Source of the DNA: Polychytrium aggregatum
Lineage: Eukaryota; Chytridiomycota; Chytridiomycetes; Polychytriales
Reading direction: 5' to 3'
NCBI RefSeq assembly: GCF_025602895.1
Contig: NW_026516234.1
Location: 310,001-374,000, forward strand
DNA length: 64,000 nucleotides
The notes beneath the pieces were generated by a model, which saw only the letters and a program-made list of their open reading frames with translations, was not told the DNA's origin and did no database searches. Position 1 is the stretch's first letter. Every line of letters starts with the position of its first letter. Below are positions 11,980 to 22,480 of the stretch, piece by piece. Made by a program: the position numbers and the translations under genes.

Positions 11980-13341
11980 ATGTCAACCAACCAGTTACTC
12001 TACATCTTCCAGCACGGCCACGGCTTGATCACCTTCACCAGTGTCCTTACCGTCGTGATCCTGGACCAGTGGAGAATCAAGTTCCAGCCAAAGTACCTCC
12101 TCCAGACCATGCTCTACACGGATGCCCTGGCCTTCTGCTTCTTCTATGCGGGAATCGGCCTCGGCGGAAGCGTCTCACCGTGCACACAGACGTATCTTGG
12201 GTTCATATCTGACCTCATATGGGCCGCAAAGGTGGGCAATGCTTCTCCGCGTCGCATTATTATCCTCTCTGGCGACGGCCGCATATCACCATCCATGCGA
12301 AGGATCTCGATTTGGACGCGATCGGGGCTTGATCCCAACCCCCGGAGAGCCCCAGCGCGCGCAGCTTGAATCGAGGAACGAGCCCATCACCGATATCGCT
12401 ATGGCTTCCATGCGCCATGCGCCAATGCCATGATGCCATGATGCCATGATGCCATGGAAGCCTGTACTTACGCTTCATACACCGGCAAACGTGGGCAGGA
12501 CGGTTTCAAGCACGCCTATCTGGTGTGGAAGGTTCTCAAGGTCGTCACCAAATACACACGGAAGACCCAGCTGCTCATGTATTCGAGCGCGGGAATGGGG
12601 TCCTTTGTCATTTACATTGCCTACATGGCCCAGGCATATGTTCTCACAGGTACGTATCGCATTCCGGGCCTAATGCGCTGCAATTCCACCGAACGACATC
12701 CCCACGACGGTGTTGGCTGCCTTGTTCACATGGATCACTCATTTGCTTGCTTGTCGTCAACCATGCCGTCAGGAACATGTGAAGGCAACGGAACCGTCAG
12801 CATCACCTGGACATTGATCCTGCTCTACCTCTACTGGTTCGTCGTCGATTTCGGGGTGGCTGTTATCTTCATCTGGTTTTTGTCCAAGCACATCGCCGCA
12901 TCCAAGCTGCTCACTCCCCGCAAGGCCAGCACGCCATCGGCAACCCAGTCAAGCTCTCCGGCCGGATCGCTCAACCGTGTTCTGCACCGCGAGACCTTCC
13001 GAGTGACCTTCTCGTCGGGCCTGGGCTTCATCGTGTGCATCTTGGTCGTCATCCAGTTCATCACTGGGCAGCCGATTCTATACATCAACGGAATCATCTT
13101 TACCATGGGTAAGCTTTTGCGCCGAACGGATCTGTGCAGAGGATCATCGCAGATGTCCACGGGGCAGACAGCACATCCTGCATCCGACATGCACTGCCCT
13201 GATTCATCTTTCGATACGCCAGCCCAGCACATCCTGATTCTCAGTACAGTCAACAATACCTTCAAGGACGAAGAGGTGAGCTCCCATGGCACCCACAGCC
13301 AGACTGGAAACCGAGGCGCCGAGACCTACGGCCGCCCGTGA
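11980..13341 (+). CDS. Unrecognised seven-helix membrane protein, copy A
   Basis: Four exons (11980-12231, 12499-12649, 12773-13108, 13223-13341) give 285 residues. The start ATG follows an in-frame upstream region without coding character and is matched exactly by the paralogue. About seven hydrophobic segments are visible: ITFTSVLTVVIL, DALAFCFFYAGIG, LGFISDLIWAA, MGSFVIYIAYMAQAYVL, WTLILLYLYWFVVDFGVAVI, LGFIVCILVVIQFITG and ILYINGIIFTMAQHILIL. The loop between segments 5 and 6 is Ser/Pro-rich and the C-terminal tail is short and polar, a receptor-like layout, but no family motif is recognised. It is one of a tandem pair with the gene at 14432; exons 1 and 2 have identical lengths and all introns sit at the same places. 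Function unknown. Confidence 0.88.
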
Positions 13342-14431
13342 ACACCCTGTCGGTCCAACAACCCTGGAGATCGACCATAAGAATGCCTCAAACAGGATTG
13401 GTGGAGTTGGATTGACTGGGAGAAAGCAATCGCAAAAATTGAATGGTGCATGCTTTGAATCGAATACGCGCGGATGCCAGCGTACCTCGTCCATATCACA
13501 CTTCTTTCACAAGCCCATATCTGACTGGCCATCAGTGGTTACTGGTGCGGAGGCACGCTGAATTGGGATCATGAGCACACCGAACGAATGTGTGTGTGTG
13601 TGTAGTACGAATCCAGAGAGAAAGCGGAAATAGCCGCTGCAGTGTCGGTGACGACGTCATGCTCCGAGCGACATATGAGGGCCAACAACAATAGCCATAT
13701 ATGCCTGGCAGAGATCGCAAGCCAATCACGGTGCCGGCTGATAGTAGCACCGAAGTTTGAGGGACTGATCTGACATCTTGAGGGGATGACTGTCGACATA
13801 TTGGACAGCGAGACCCATATTTCGCTCAGAGGAGCCTCAATGGTCATCCACAACAATCACTTCGCTGACATATGAGCCTGACGGTGAATCCAGTGCTGAC
13901 ACACAACTTTGTCGCTGAATAACTCTCGTTTTGGCTCCCGGCTGGGGGCCTGCCAGGAGAAATTAAGGCTGTGGAGCCAAGGGATGATCCTGTTTTGACA
14001 GCCGTCCATCGACGAGCGCTCGAGTCGATGAGTGAGTGGGCATAAGAAGCATGGCTAGCCGGAATAGGTCTTCTTCATATGCACTAGCGGGTGATATTCC
14101 ATCACGATACGCCAGGCAACACCGAGTGGTCTGGCAGGACTGTCTGGCGGTCCAGCGAGGGTATTTATGTGCCTTTGATTCAGCCCTGGCAATATGTTGA
14201 TCTGACATCAGCAGCCGAGATTAGCTCGCAGACTGGCTTTCGGACTGGCTCGCGGACTGACTCTCGGATAGCGAGAGGGTTGTTTAAAAGTGCCCCCCCC
14301 CCCATTCCGTCTGGGCAACCCCTCGGCATCTCCAATATTCAAGCGAACCGAAGGCCACCTCAAGTCGATCTCAGAGCACCTCCCAAGACCGCTCAGCCGG
14401 ATTACATCTCGTCAAATCAAGTACCACCGCA
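13342..14431. other. Intergenic between tandem paralogues
   Basis: About 1.1 kb with a short GT microsatellite near 13588 and a C10 run near 14297. No gene recognised, and no repetition of the coding exons. It includes the promoter of copy B. Confidence 0.6.
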
Positions 14432-15794
14432 ATGGCCAGCAACGACCTGATTTACATCTTCCAGCACGGCCACGGCTTGATCACCTTCACCAGTGTCCTT
14501 ACCGTTGTGATCCTGGACCAGTGGAAGATCAAGTTTGAGCCAAAGTATCTCCTGCAGGCGATGCTCTATTCGGATGCCCTGGCCTTCTGCTTCTTCTATG
14601 CCGGAGTCGGTCTCGGCAACACCTTATCGCCGTGTTCGCAGACATATCTTGGATTTATATCTGACCTCGTATGGGCAGCAAAAGTAAGCTTCGCTGACAT
14701 GACCCCCCAATGCAACAGTGAGCTGGGCGGATTGAGGCATTGAACATGAAACGTGAATTCGGGGTGACGGAGGGCACTGTTGACGGGCTGTCTGGGAGCC
14801 AGCCGCTGCAATCCTCGTGGCCAAGAGTCACCGCAATGACAGCGCGACAATGTTAAGCAATTCAAAGTTAACCACACTCCGCTCTACTTCCGTAGGATGG
14901 GTTTAAAAATGCGTATCTAGTGTGGAAAGTCCTCAAGGTTGTGTCAAAGTTCTCCAAGAACTTGCAGCTGCTCATGTACTCCGCCACGGGGATTGTTTCC
15001 TTCTTCCTCTACATCCTCTACATGACCCAGGCATACGTTCTCACGGGTAAGTCAACCGCGCTGTCCCATACCTGGCTGGCCAGCATGCCTTGGGTAGATA
15101 TACTGTGTCGGCGATGCCGCCAGCGATAGAGCACGATCATCGCATTAAAGGATTGGTCATGGGTCTGGCTTTCACATCGATATGCTGACCCGCCGACATC
15201 CAATACCGATGGCTACAGGAACCTGCCAAGGCAACGGCACCGTCAGCATCACCTGGACTTTGATTCTCCTCTACCTCTACTGGTTCGCCGTCGACTTTAG
15301 TGTCTCTGTGGTCTTCCTCTGGTTCCTGTCCAGCCATGTGGCTTCGTCCCGCCTGCTCTCGGGCCGTCCGTCCACTGCCACTGCGGCTGGCACCAAGGGA
15401 ACCCCAACGGCCCTTTCCCGTGTCCTGCGCCGAGAAACGTTCCGAGTGGCCTTCTCTACCGGTCTGGGCTTCATCGTCTGCATCTTGGTCGTCATTCAGT
15501 TCATCACCGGTCTCACGATCGTGTACATCAACGGAATCATCTTTACCATGGGTACGTTTCGCAAGCCACGTGAACTTGGTGCATGGTTGTTGATCGTCTC
15601 TGGTAGCCGGCAGCGATACCACCGCCAGCGCTCTGTGTTTCAGGGCCGAGAGTGACTGTGTCTGACCCGTCTCGTTTGAACTTGCAGCCCAGCACATCCT
15701 TATTCTCAGTACCGTCAACAACAAGTTCAGCGACGAGGACTCTTCGGCTACCAGCAGCCAGGGCCAGACCCAAACCGGCACTCACAAAGTGTAG
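14432..15794 (+). CDS. Unrecognised seven-helix membrane protein, copy B
   Basis: Four exons (14432-14683, 14896-15046, 15219-15551, 15688-15794) give 280 residues. Nearly every hydrophobic segment of copy A is repeated, for example HGHGLITFTSVLTVVILDQW is identical. DNA at 14459-14524 is almost identical to 12007-12072, while introns and the Ser/Ala-rich loop (about residues 170-190) have diverged. Matching exon lengths (252 and 151 nt in both) show tandem gene duplication; the near-identical exon 1 could reflect recent origin or gene conversion. Function and ligand are unknown; the topology with about seven helices suggests a receptor or channel-like protein, without further evidence. Confidence 0.88.
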
Positions 15795-16198
15795 TTACCC
15801 GGGCTGCATTTCACTTGGCCTCGGCTGCCATGTTCCCACGTCCTTCATCTCGCCGGGAATGTGGCTGCAGACTCTCTGGCCCGACTCTCAAATCTTCACC
15901 ATCAGCTTCCATTCCAGTCCATCCATCACCATGCACGTCCGCACAACATCTCTTTTACCTTTTATACAAACTCATTTTCTTGCATCATCTTCGCTCTCAG
16001 CAACTATGAGCTCTGATTGTCCCCACCTTCTCTTCGTCCCGATTGACTGAAGCTACAAAGCAGCACGGGGCTATTTGTACGCTCTGAGTTGGTCGACCAC
16101 TTGTTTCTCTGGATGTGCAATGGCCAATACCCATCCGGTTTAATGCGTACCCAAAACGAAACGGGGAAGGTCGTGTCTGAGCACAGATGGTGGGATCC
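15795..16198. other. Intergenic
   Basis: 3' flank of copy B. Nothing recognised before the Fanzor-like fragment. Confidence 0.4.
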
Positions 16199-16400
16199 TC
16201 TGGATCCTGAATACACACTCGACCGTCATAACCAAAGGGTGAGCTTCGTGCCATGAAGCCAAGCGACTCGATTCGCCCGCGCCTTGATATCGAGAAACCG
16301 CACTTGTGCAGAGCCGTCCAGAGAGTTCGAGTGCACCACACACCAGAGAGGTCGAGTGCTCCACTCCAGAGGGGTCGAGTGCTCCACACACACTAGTATC
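16199..16400 (+). pseudogene. Second, internally deleted Fanzor-like remnant
   Basis: Two blocks match the remnant at 447-863. CTGGATCCTGAATACAC at 16199 corresponds to CTGGAACCTGAATACAC at 485, and 16255-16350 corresponds to about 762-852 (shared AAGCCAAGCGACTCGA, CTTGATATCGAGAAACC, GTCCAGAGAGT). The blocks are about 220 bp closer together than in the first copy, so the RuvC-III segment has been lost. The end of the fragment is locally triplicated (GTCGAGTGCTCCAC units, 16320-16395). No functional ORF remains. Confidence 0.6.
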
Positions 16401-16713
16401 ACAATGCCGGCCAATCGCCGCCACAGACCGACCGACTGTGGCCGGCCACAAGCCGGCTGGGTTAGCCACACGTGACACCATCCGTTTTGTCTTTTTTTCG
16501 GGTCGTTGGCTCTGTCATGCCGACCCACGAAACCGAGCCTGTTGGGGAGCCTGCGACTCGCTTGATCTCGATCTCTCGTGCAAGAGCCAGCCGTGGGAGC
16601 AGCAAATCAACAGCGCCTTACGATCTCTGCCGCCGTCCCCACAGACGTCTGCCTACCCGCCGCTGCCTCGCATCTTCAGACCGTCAAGGCAACCCACCAA
16701 ACACCCCAGCATC

Positions 16714-17802
16714 ATGAACCCGCTCGCAACCCTCGCACATCGATTCGCCCAGATCTCGATCCGCTCGTCGGCTCGCCCCGCAATCGCTCCCGTCCTGAGC
16801 CAGGCTCGATCGGTCGCCACCGTGCCATTCAAAAACCTGAGGAAGGGATGGGAATACCTTGCCCTGTCGGACCTGCAGAAGGACACATTCGTGCCAGCTC
16901 CGCGAGGTAAAACAGCAGCCAGCTTGTCGTGCTGGAGGTTTTGCAATCAGCGAATACGACACCAGCAATCGGTGAATACGACGCCGGCAATCGGTGAATA
17001 CGACACCAGCAGTAGCAAGCAACCGGCATCTGTCGTTGGCCACGCCAAGCGCGAGGACGAGGAAGTGCTGGCGATATCCGACCAGATTTGCAGATCGGAT
17101 TGGCTCGACCAGCAGGCGCACGATCAGTCGGCACGTCGTCTTGGCCAGCGATGGACTTGCACTCATACCGACTCTGCCGATCATCTTCCTTGGAGCAGGA
17201 GCGATCACGGATCCGGCCAGCTTCCTGAACGCCATCGGGCGAAAGTGTGGAGACGTTGCTGCAAAGTTTACGAGCTGGGAGCATCTTTTCAAGGCCACCT
17301 CGTCGGAGATGAAGGAGCTGGGCATCGACTGTCAACGACGAAAGTACATCCTTGGCTGGCGAGAGTCGTTCAAGTAAGCACCGACCTCGGGGCAGCTCGT
17401 CTGGCTTAGCGAGGCCGGGCCGATGCTTGCTCGTGGCGAGTGGTGGGACTGGAAGCAACGAACACCGATGATCGTTAGCGAAATCGGTGGAGCCAGCGAT
17501 GCGGCTTGTTTTGGCCAATGCAATTCGACAATGCAGCTCGACAGCGCAATTCGACAGTGCAGTTCGACAGTGCAGCTCGACAGTGCAACACACGGCCGCA
17601 TATCGCCACCTCGCGCTTTCATGGGCATGATGTAGGTAGCAAGGAGATATACTGACCAGGCCTGCACCCAACATCGATGGATATTGTGCATAGACGTGGC
17701 ACCGACCCCAAGGACATCCCGATCCCGAAGCGAAAGGAGAAGTACCTGGTGTTCAAGGCCAAGGTCAAGCTCCTGCGACTCAAGAAGCAGGGACTGGCTT
17801 GA
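16714..17802 (+). CDS. Mitochondrial small ribosomal subunit protein mS41 (IGR motif protein)
   Basis: Three exons (16714-16906, 17199-17373, 17694-17802) give 158 residues. The N-terminus (MNPLATLAHRFAQISIRSSA) is a typical mitochondrial presequence. The central part carries the IGR domain: SFLNAIGRKCGDVAAKF, WEHLFKATSSEMKELGI and RRKYILGWRE. The basic C-terminus (PIPKRKEKYLVFKAKVKLLR) fits rRNA contact. Yeast Fyv4/mS41 is a mitoribosome small-subunit protein. Phases close at both junctions. Both introns carry short tandem repeats. The gene converges on COX6B. Confidence 0.9.
16946..17012. repeat. Tandem repeat of about 22 bp, three copies, in mS41 intron 1
   Basis: The unit contains GAATACGACACCAGCAATCG with slight variation between copies. 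Confidence 0.8.
17518..17588. repeat. 13-bp tandem repeat, five copies, in mS41 intron 2
   Basis: Unit CAGTTCGACAGTG with single-base variants; it starts at the CAATTCGACAATG copy. Confidence 0.85.
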
Positions 17803-18163
17803 AGGGATGCGCTCCCGACCAAGATTCTGCAATACAACTCGCTCTATACAACAACGATCCTCAGGCCACGGATCGGAGATTCTCTCTCCATGGCGAGGGC
17901 ATCATCGTGCGAAAACGATATGAGCCCGGGTCGAGGCGGATGCCGATCGTGGACCGCACACAGACTGGTGCGCGCAACAGACACGATATATTCGGCCAAG
18001 AGAGTGTGGGGCAAGACCGGCGAAGCAGCCCGACACGCATCGCTGCGGCTCTGGATCCGTGGGGCAGCGGGTGGTGGGGTAAAGCAAAGAGGTGTATTAG
18101 GAAAGTCCAAGGTGTATTTTTCTTTGGGTGAAAATTGACCGGACTCGAGACGGCGCTGCGCAC

Positions 18164-19269
18164 TTAGTGGTGGCCGTGGGACTCGGGCTTCTCGTAGAGG
18201 GCAGGGAAGACGTTGGCCTCTCGCTGCTCGTCCCACTTGCCAATCTGATGTTTGCAACGCGAGAAGGGGAGGATTGTCGATCAGTTTGGGATACGCACTG
18301 CGCTGGAATATTGGTATAGTGCGGGCCGGGAGATGCTGCCGCCAATGGCTTGAATGGCTCGTTGCACAGTTGCAGACGATATGAACGATGACGGAGGCGC
18401 GACGGATTCCACCACCGATCGCGAAAGGAAACGCAATACGAGGCAATACGGAGGAGAGGAGATACTCACCCAGCTGATGGGGCAGATGGTGCTGTAGGCG
18501 CGCCAGAACTGCTGGCACGGGGCATAGTCCTCACCCTTCACTCTGATGCACTTGTGGTAGTCCACATAGTTTTGCCAGCAGTTCTTGGTCTGGCGATCCA
18601 GCACGAGCGTGCGACACACAGGCAGGACAGCGACAGGGAAAGCGAAAGAACAGAGTGGTATACAAGAACGATGCGTTAGTCACGCTGGTCAGATGGAAAG
18701 ATTCACCTCGCTCGCCACCTATTTCACATGGGTGGGAAATCGGTGGTGGTATCGATGCCGCTGTCCCAAGAAGCCGACGCCAGGGCGACAAATGGCGCTA
18801 TCGGGATTCGAGGTGGGTGCTCGTGTCGCGCCTGCGTTGTTCGCTGTCGAGGCAGTTGGTGCACCACGAAACGGCACTCCGTCGCTATAAGGGGAGGGAG
18901 CAGGAGAGAGAGTTGCAAACTGGCTGCTCTTCGAGGGCTGTCGCTGGTTTTGATGATGTAGCCGCAAGTCGAGGGCAAAGTTCCGACCCGGATCCCGTGC
19001 ACTCCGGAACATTTCCTTCGAGGCGTCTGATTCGAGTCTGGGACGAACCGGGTGGACGTGCTTTCAAGGCCACCGAGCGACGCCGGCGCCCTGAACGAAG
19101 CGGGTTCTCGGAAGAGCGGAAGGGAGAAGAGACCACTCTCTCCCTCCACAACCAGGGCTCTGACTCTGGCTGGCAATGTCCGGGAGTCAGTGGGCGCAGA
19201 CTGGCTTACTTGGTTCTGGTTGGGGAAACGGGCATCGAAGGGGACAGTCTTGACGATAGTCTCGGACAT
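18164..19269 (-). CDS. COX12: Cytochrome c oxidase subunit 6B
   Basis: Three minus-strand exons (19210-19269, 18470-18589, 18164-18244) of 60, 120 and 81 nt give 86 residues, the usual length of COX6B1. The protein has the twin Cys signature CWQNYVDYHKC (Cx9C) and CQQFWRAYSTIC (Cx10C), the substrate pattern of the Mia40 import pathway into the intermembrane space, where the subunit caps the complex IV dimer interface. The start MSETIVKTVPFDARFPNQNQ lies in its own exon. Both introns are phase 0. Upstream (19270 on) is GC-rich. Confidence 0.95.
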
Positions 19270-19943
19270 GGCGGCGGGCTCGACGATCGAAGACGGGCGG
19301 CGGGAGAAGAGGGCAAGCGACAGAGGATGGGCAGGCGGAAACACTGGATGAGGCGAGTTGGCGAAAAAATGCAAAAAAAGGGCACAGAGCGCGAGAGGCG
19401 AGCGAGGCGCGAGGAGCGGGCGAGAGCGCACTGTGCGTGGCGAGAGCGCGGGCGAGACGGGGCAGGCGAGGGCGCCGGCTGCATCCGGTTGGAGCCAGTA
19501 GCCTGAGTCATTGTTTGTCGCGCGTGTGTGTGTGCGAGTGAGCGAACATGGCTCTGTCGCTCCTGATGAACGACCCAGACAGACAGGTAGACAGACAGGT
19601 AGACAGGCATATCATGCGCCGAGTCCGACGATGCCGTGTTGGCTGTTTCAGGATATAGTGTATTGACGGGGCGGCAAGGCTCGCGAGGTGCCCACAGGCG
19701 CACATGCAGGCATCGGAGCCTCGCAAAAGAGCAGGACAGAGCCGCTTAGCCATCATGCGGGCGATCCACAGGCGCAATTCAAAGCTGATCTGGATCTCCA
19801 GTTGCTCATTCAGGGCGTTCTCGTGGCAAGCGGGGACTCTCTTGCCGCCTGAGATCCACGAACATTGCATCGCAGCGCCGTCATCTTCGACATCCAATGG
19901 ATTGAGCTGGCCATCTCCGAAAGCCTGAAGCAGACCCCCAAGC
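19270..19943. other. Intergenic: COX6B upstream region
   Basis: Purine-rich on the plus strand near 19310-19480, with a short GT run near 19524 and AGACAGGT repeats at 19578-19604. No gene recognised. Confidence 0.5.
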
Positions 19944-20788
19944 TCATTCTGCGGAGTGCATGTCGACGACACTTGGGCCATGATCGAGGGCGGCATGCGT
20001 GGCAGCAGCGGCAGCAGCTGTGACCCAGCTCAGATATATGTTCCAGCCAAAGCCCACAAAGTTGACGAACAGGATGCGGTGGGCCGGCGGGATGAACCGA
20101 AAGGTGACCAGATTGGACACGGGCCACACATACAGAAAGTTGGTGTACACATCGACGAACTGGCTCCGGACTCGTTCGAGAGGCGAGTCGCCCTCGAGCG
20201 CGGCCGAATAGGCCAACACCATCGCCATGAAGAGCGGGCTGAAGCAGAGCTGGTTGACGGCGGTTTTGGTGACGATGACCGAGGCCGTTTTGGCGGCACC
20301 GAAGCGGGCGTCCAGGAACCGAAATACTTCGTGGTAGAATGGGCCATGCAAGAAGGCACCGATGGAGGCTGTTGATTGACGCAGCGCCGCGGCAATTGAG
20401 TGAGAGAACAGCGCAGCCAAGGAGTAACAGAAGACGAGATCAGCCCACGAAGCATGCGTGCTGTCGACGGAAGTGTTGTGGACGGACACCGCGAGCAGAA
20501 GGCAATATCGAGAGCCAGGAGCGAGTGGCATGGGATCATACCAAACTTGAGGGCTCGCGCTGAATCAAAGGACTCGAGCGAGCTGGCGAGGCCAGCCGGC
20601 AGCCCAGGTGTGCTGATTGCAGAGGCAGCGCTGTTTGGGGCGACCTTGGGTTCTTCCCGAAGGCCAAGAGCGGGAACGCTTGTTGGCTTGACTTCCGGGA
20701 AGAGGAGCTGGCTGGCAACGTCCCCAGCCAGGAACAGCCAGGCGGAGGTGTACGAGGCCCTGGCGACCGAACGCAGCAGCGGATTCAT
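19944..20788 (-). CDS. Mpv17/PMP22 family membrane protein, copy 1
   Basis: Two exons (20542-20788, 19944-20368) give 223 residues. Family marks are visible: the N-terminal helix WLFLAGDVASQLLF; LHGPFYHEVFRFLDARFG; VNQLCFSPLFM in place of the usual DQ-containing helix; and the C-terminal signature SNLVTFRFIPPAHRILFVN followed by GWNIYLSW. Members (Mpv17, Sym1, Pxmp2) are four-helix proteins of the mitochondrial inner or peroxisomal membrane implicated in channel activity. The ATG at 20788 is chosen because it aligns with the start of the neighbouring paralogue; an in-frame ATG at 20860 would add 24 residues. The Gln/Pro-rich segment (about residues 30-65) is absent from most relatives. Confidence 0.85.
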
Positions 20789-21306
20789 CGGCGAAAGGGC
20801 TGCGAGGAGGGCGCCGGATGATGGAGGAGTGGGAAGAAATCGAATTGCAGCACCCTCCATCGATGTGCCACCCTCAAGGGCATGGCGATTTTGGAAAGCG
20901 CAGCCGCCGGAACGGATGTGATGAATCGCATGGCTCGGGCCCGAAAAACGCAGCCGGCTTGGTGCCATGCGCCTCATCGGCCGAGCAGAGACCGACGACG
21001 AACACGGCGATGCATAGAGGCAGGTCACAGCATCGGCCAGGCAGGTCACAGCATCGGCCGGTGAGTCTGAACCGACTGCTGTCAGTCGACATATCTCGCT
21101 ATGATATAGAAAAGCGTTTACTGCGTGGCATGGAGAATGGACAGATGGATGGATGGACAGATGGACTGCCGGCTGCTCGAAGCAAAGCGACATCGTCCAG
21201 CAATCGACAGATATGAGATCACGCATTGGTGGATTGGTTCTATAGAGAGGAAATGAAGAAAAAGGAGGAGCCCTGGGATAATACGGCGAGACTGGGATGC
21301 GGGACG

Positions 21307-22153
21307 CTACAGCTCCTTGGCCAGGACGCCTGCGACCGGAGCCACCTGGAGAGTGGTTGAGGTAGCCCAGCTGAGGTAAATGTTCCACCCGATGCCGACG
21401 AGGTTGATGTAGAGGATCCGCCAGGCCGGAGGAACGAAGCGAAAGTTGACAAAGTTCGATGTCGACCACACGATCACCGAGTTGGTGTAGATGTCGGCGA
21501 AGCGGGTGCGGATGCGGTCCTCGGCAGACTCGCCGTCGAGCCAGGCCGAGGCACTCAGGATGGCCACGTTGAAGACTGGCGCAAAGAAGATCTGGTTGAC
21601 GGCGATTTTGAGGGCAATGGTGCCGAGGGTTTTCTTGTGGCCGAACCGCCAGTCGAGGAAGCGGAAGGTCTCGTGGAAGAAGGGGCCGTGAAGCAGAGTG
21701 CCGAGGGCCGCTGCAAAGCGAGGAGGCGGATCAGCGACGAGCTGGACTGCGGTGCGGTGGGCACTGCTCCCCAAGAACAGTGGATCGGGGGCAGCAGCAA
21801 TCCAGTGAAGAGGAAGCAGGCCAGCAGCGGACAAGCAAGAACAATCAACAGCAGCAGCAACAGAGCGCCATGCGCCGATGAGCAGGCATGAGTCGACACA
21901 AGCCTGCTCCGGAATGCCGGGACTCACCAAATTTGAGCGACCGATCCAGATCCCATTTCTCTAGTGCAGGCTTCAGCGCCTCTGGGATCCAGCGGGCCTC
22001 ATGAACCGTCTCGGAGACTGACGGCGGCACCAGCTTGCGATGGGGCTGCTGCCGAGCAGGGTTTGGAAACAACCACTGGCTCAAGACATCACCAGCCAGG
22101 AACAGAACTCCCGAGACGACTGAGGCTCTGGAGACGGCCTTGAGGGCAGACAT
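21307..22153 (-). CDS. Mpv17/PMP22 family membrane protein, copy 2
   Basis: Two exons (21928-22153, 21307-21710) give 209 residues. The intron is in exactly the same codon context as in copy 1 (after LKFG), showing tandem duplication. Motifs are FLAGDVLSQWLF, LHGPFFHETFRFLDWRFG, VNQIFFAPVFNVAILSAS and SNFVNFRFVPPAWRILYIN followed by GWNIYLSW. This copy keeps the canonical aromatic pattern better than copy 1. Membrane (mitochondrial or peroxisomal) location is expected from the family; the substrate is unknown. Confidence 0.88.
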
Positions 22154-22480
22154 TGGACAGGTCGGATCGAGCCGGTGATGTAGATGCGAGGAGCAGCAGA
22201 GCGTTGCGGGTCTGGAAGCCAGACAAAAGTCGGACAGGACCAAGCAGCAGAGCAGGACGGAGCGGGACAAACGCAGGACAACGGAAGACGCAGGCAAGTC
22301 CCGAGCGGCCGGCGCGATGGCGGAATCGGGAGCTTTGGGGGCAGCTCCCTGCCCCATGGTGCCGACTCCCCAGGCTCTGCTGCAAAAGTCGGTCTGCTCC
22401 CAAACCAGATGCTCTCGAACGACCGGCGGCACCGGCTCTCGTGTTTGCACATGGCAGAGGGAGACATACAGACTGGCGGC

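Noticed and set aside
11238-11990. 250-codon minus-strand frame
   Set aside because: It spans the promoter and start of the plus-strand membrane protein and a repeat. Sequence is Ser/Gly/Pro noise.
20030-21469. 479-codon minus-strand frame
   Set aside because: It covers exon 1 of the Mpv17-like gene but then reads exon 2 in a wrong frame; the second half is Arg/Ser/Pro nonsense.
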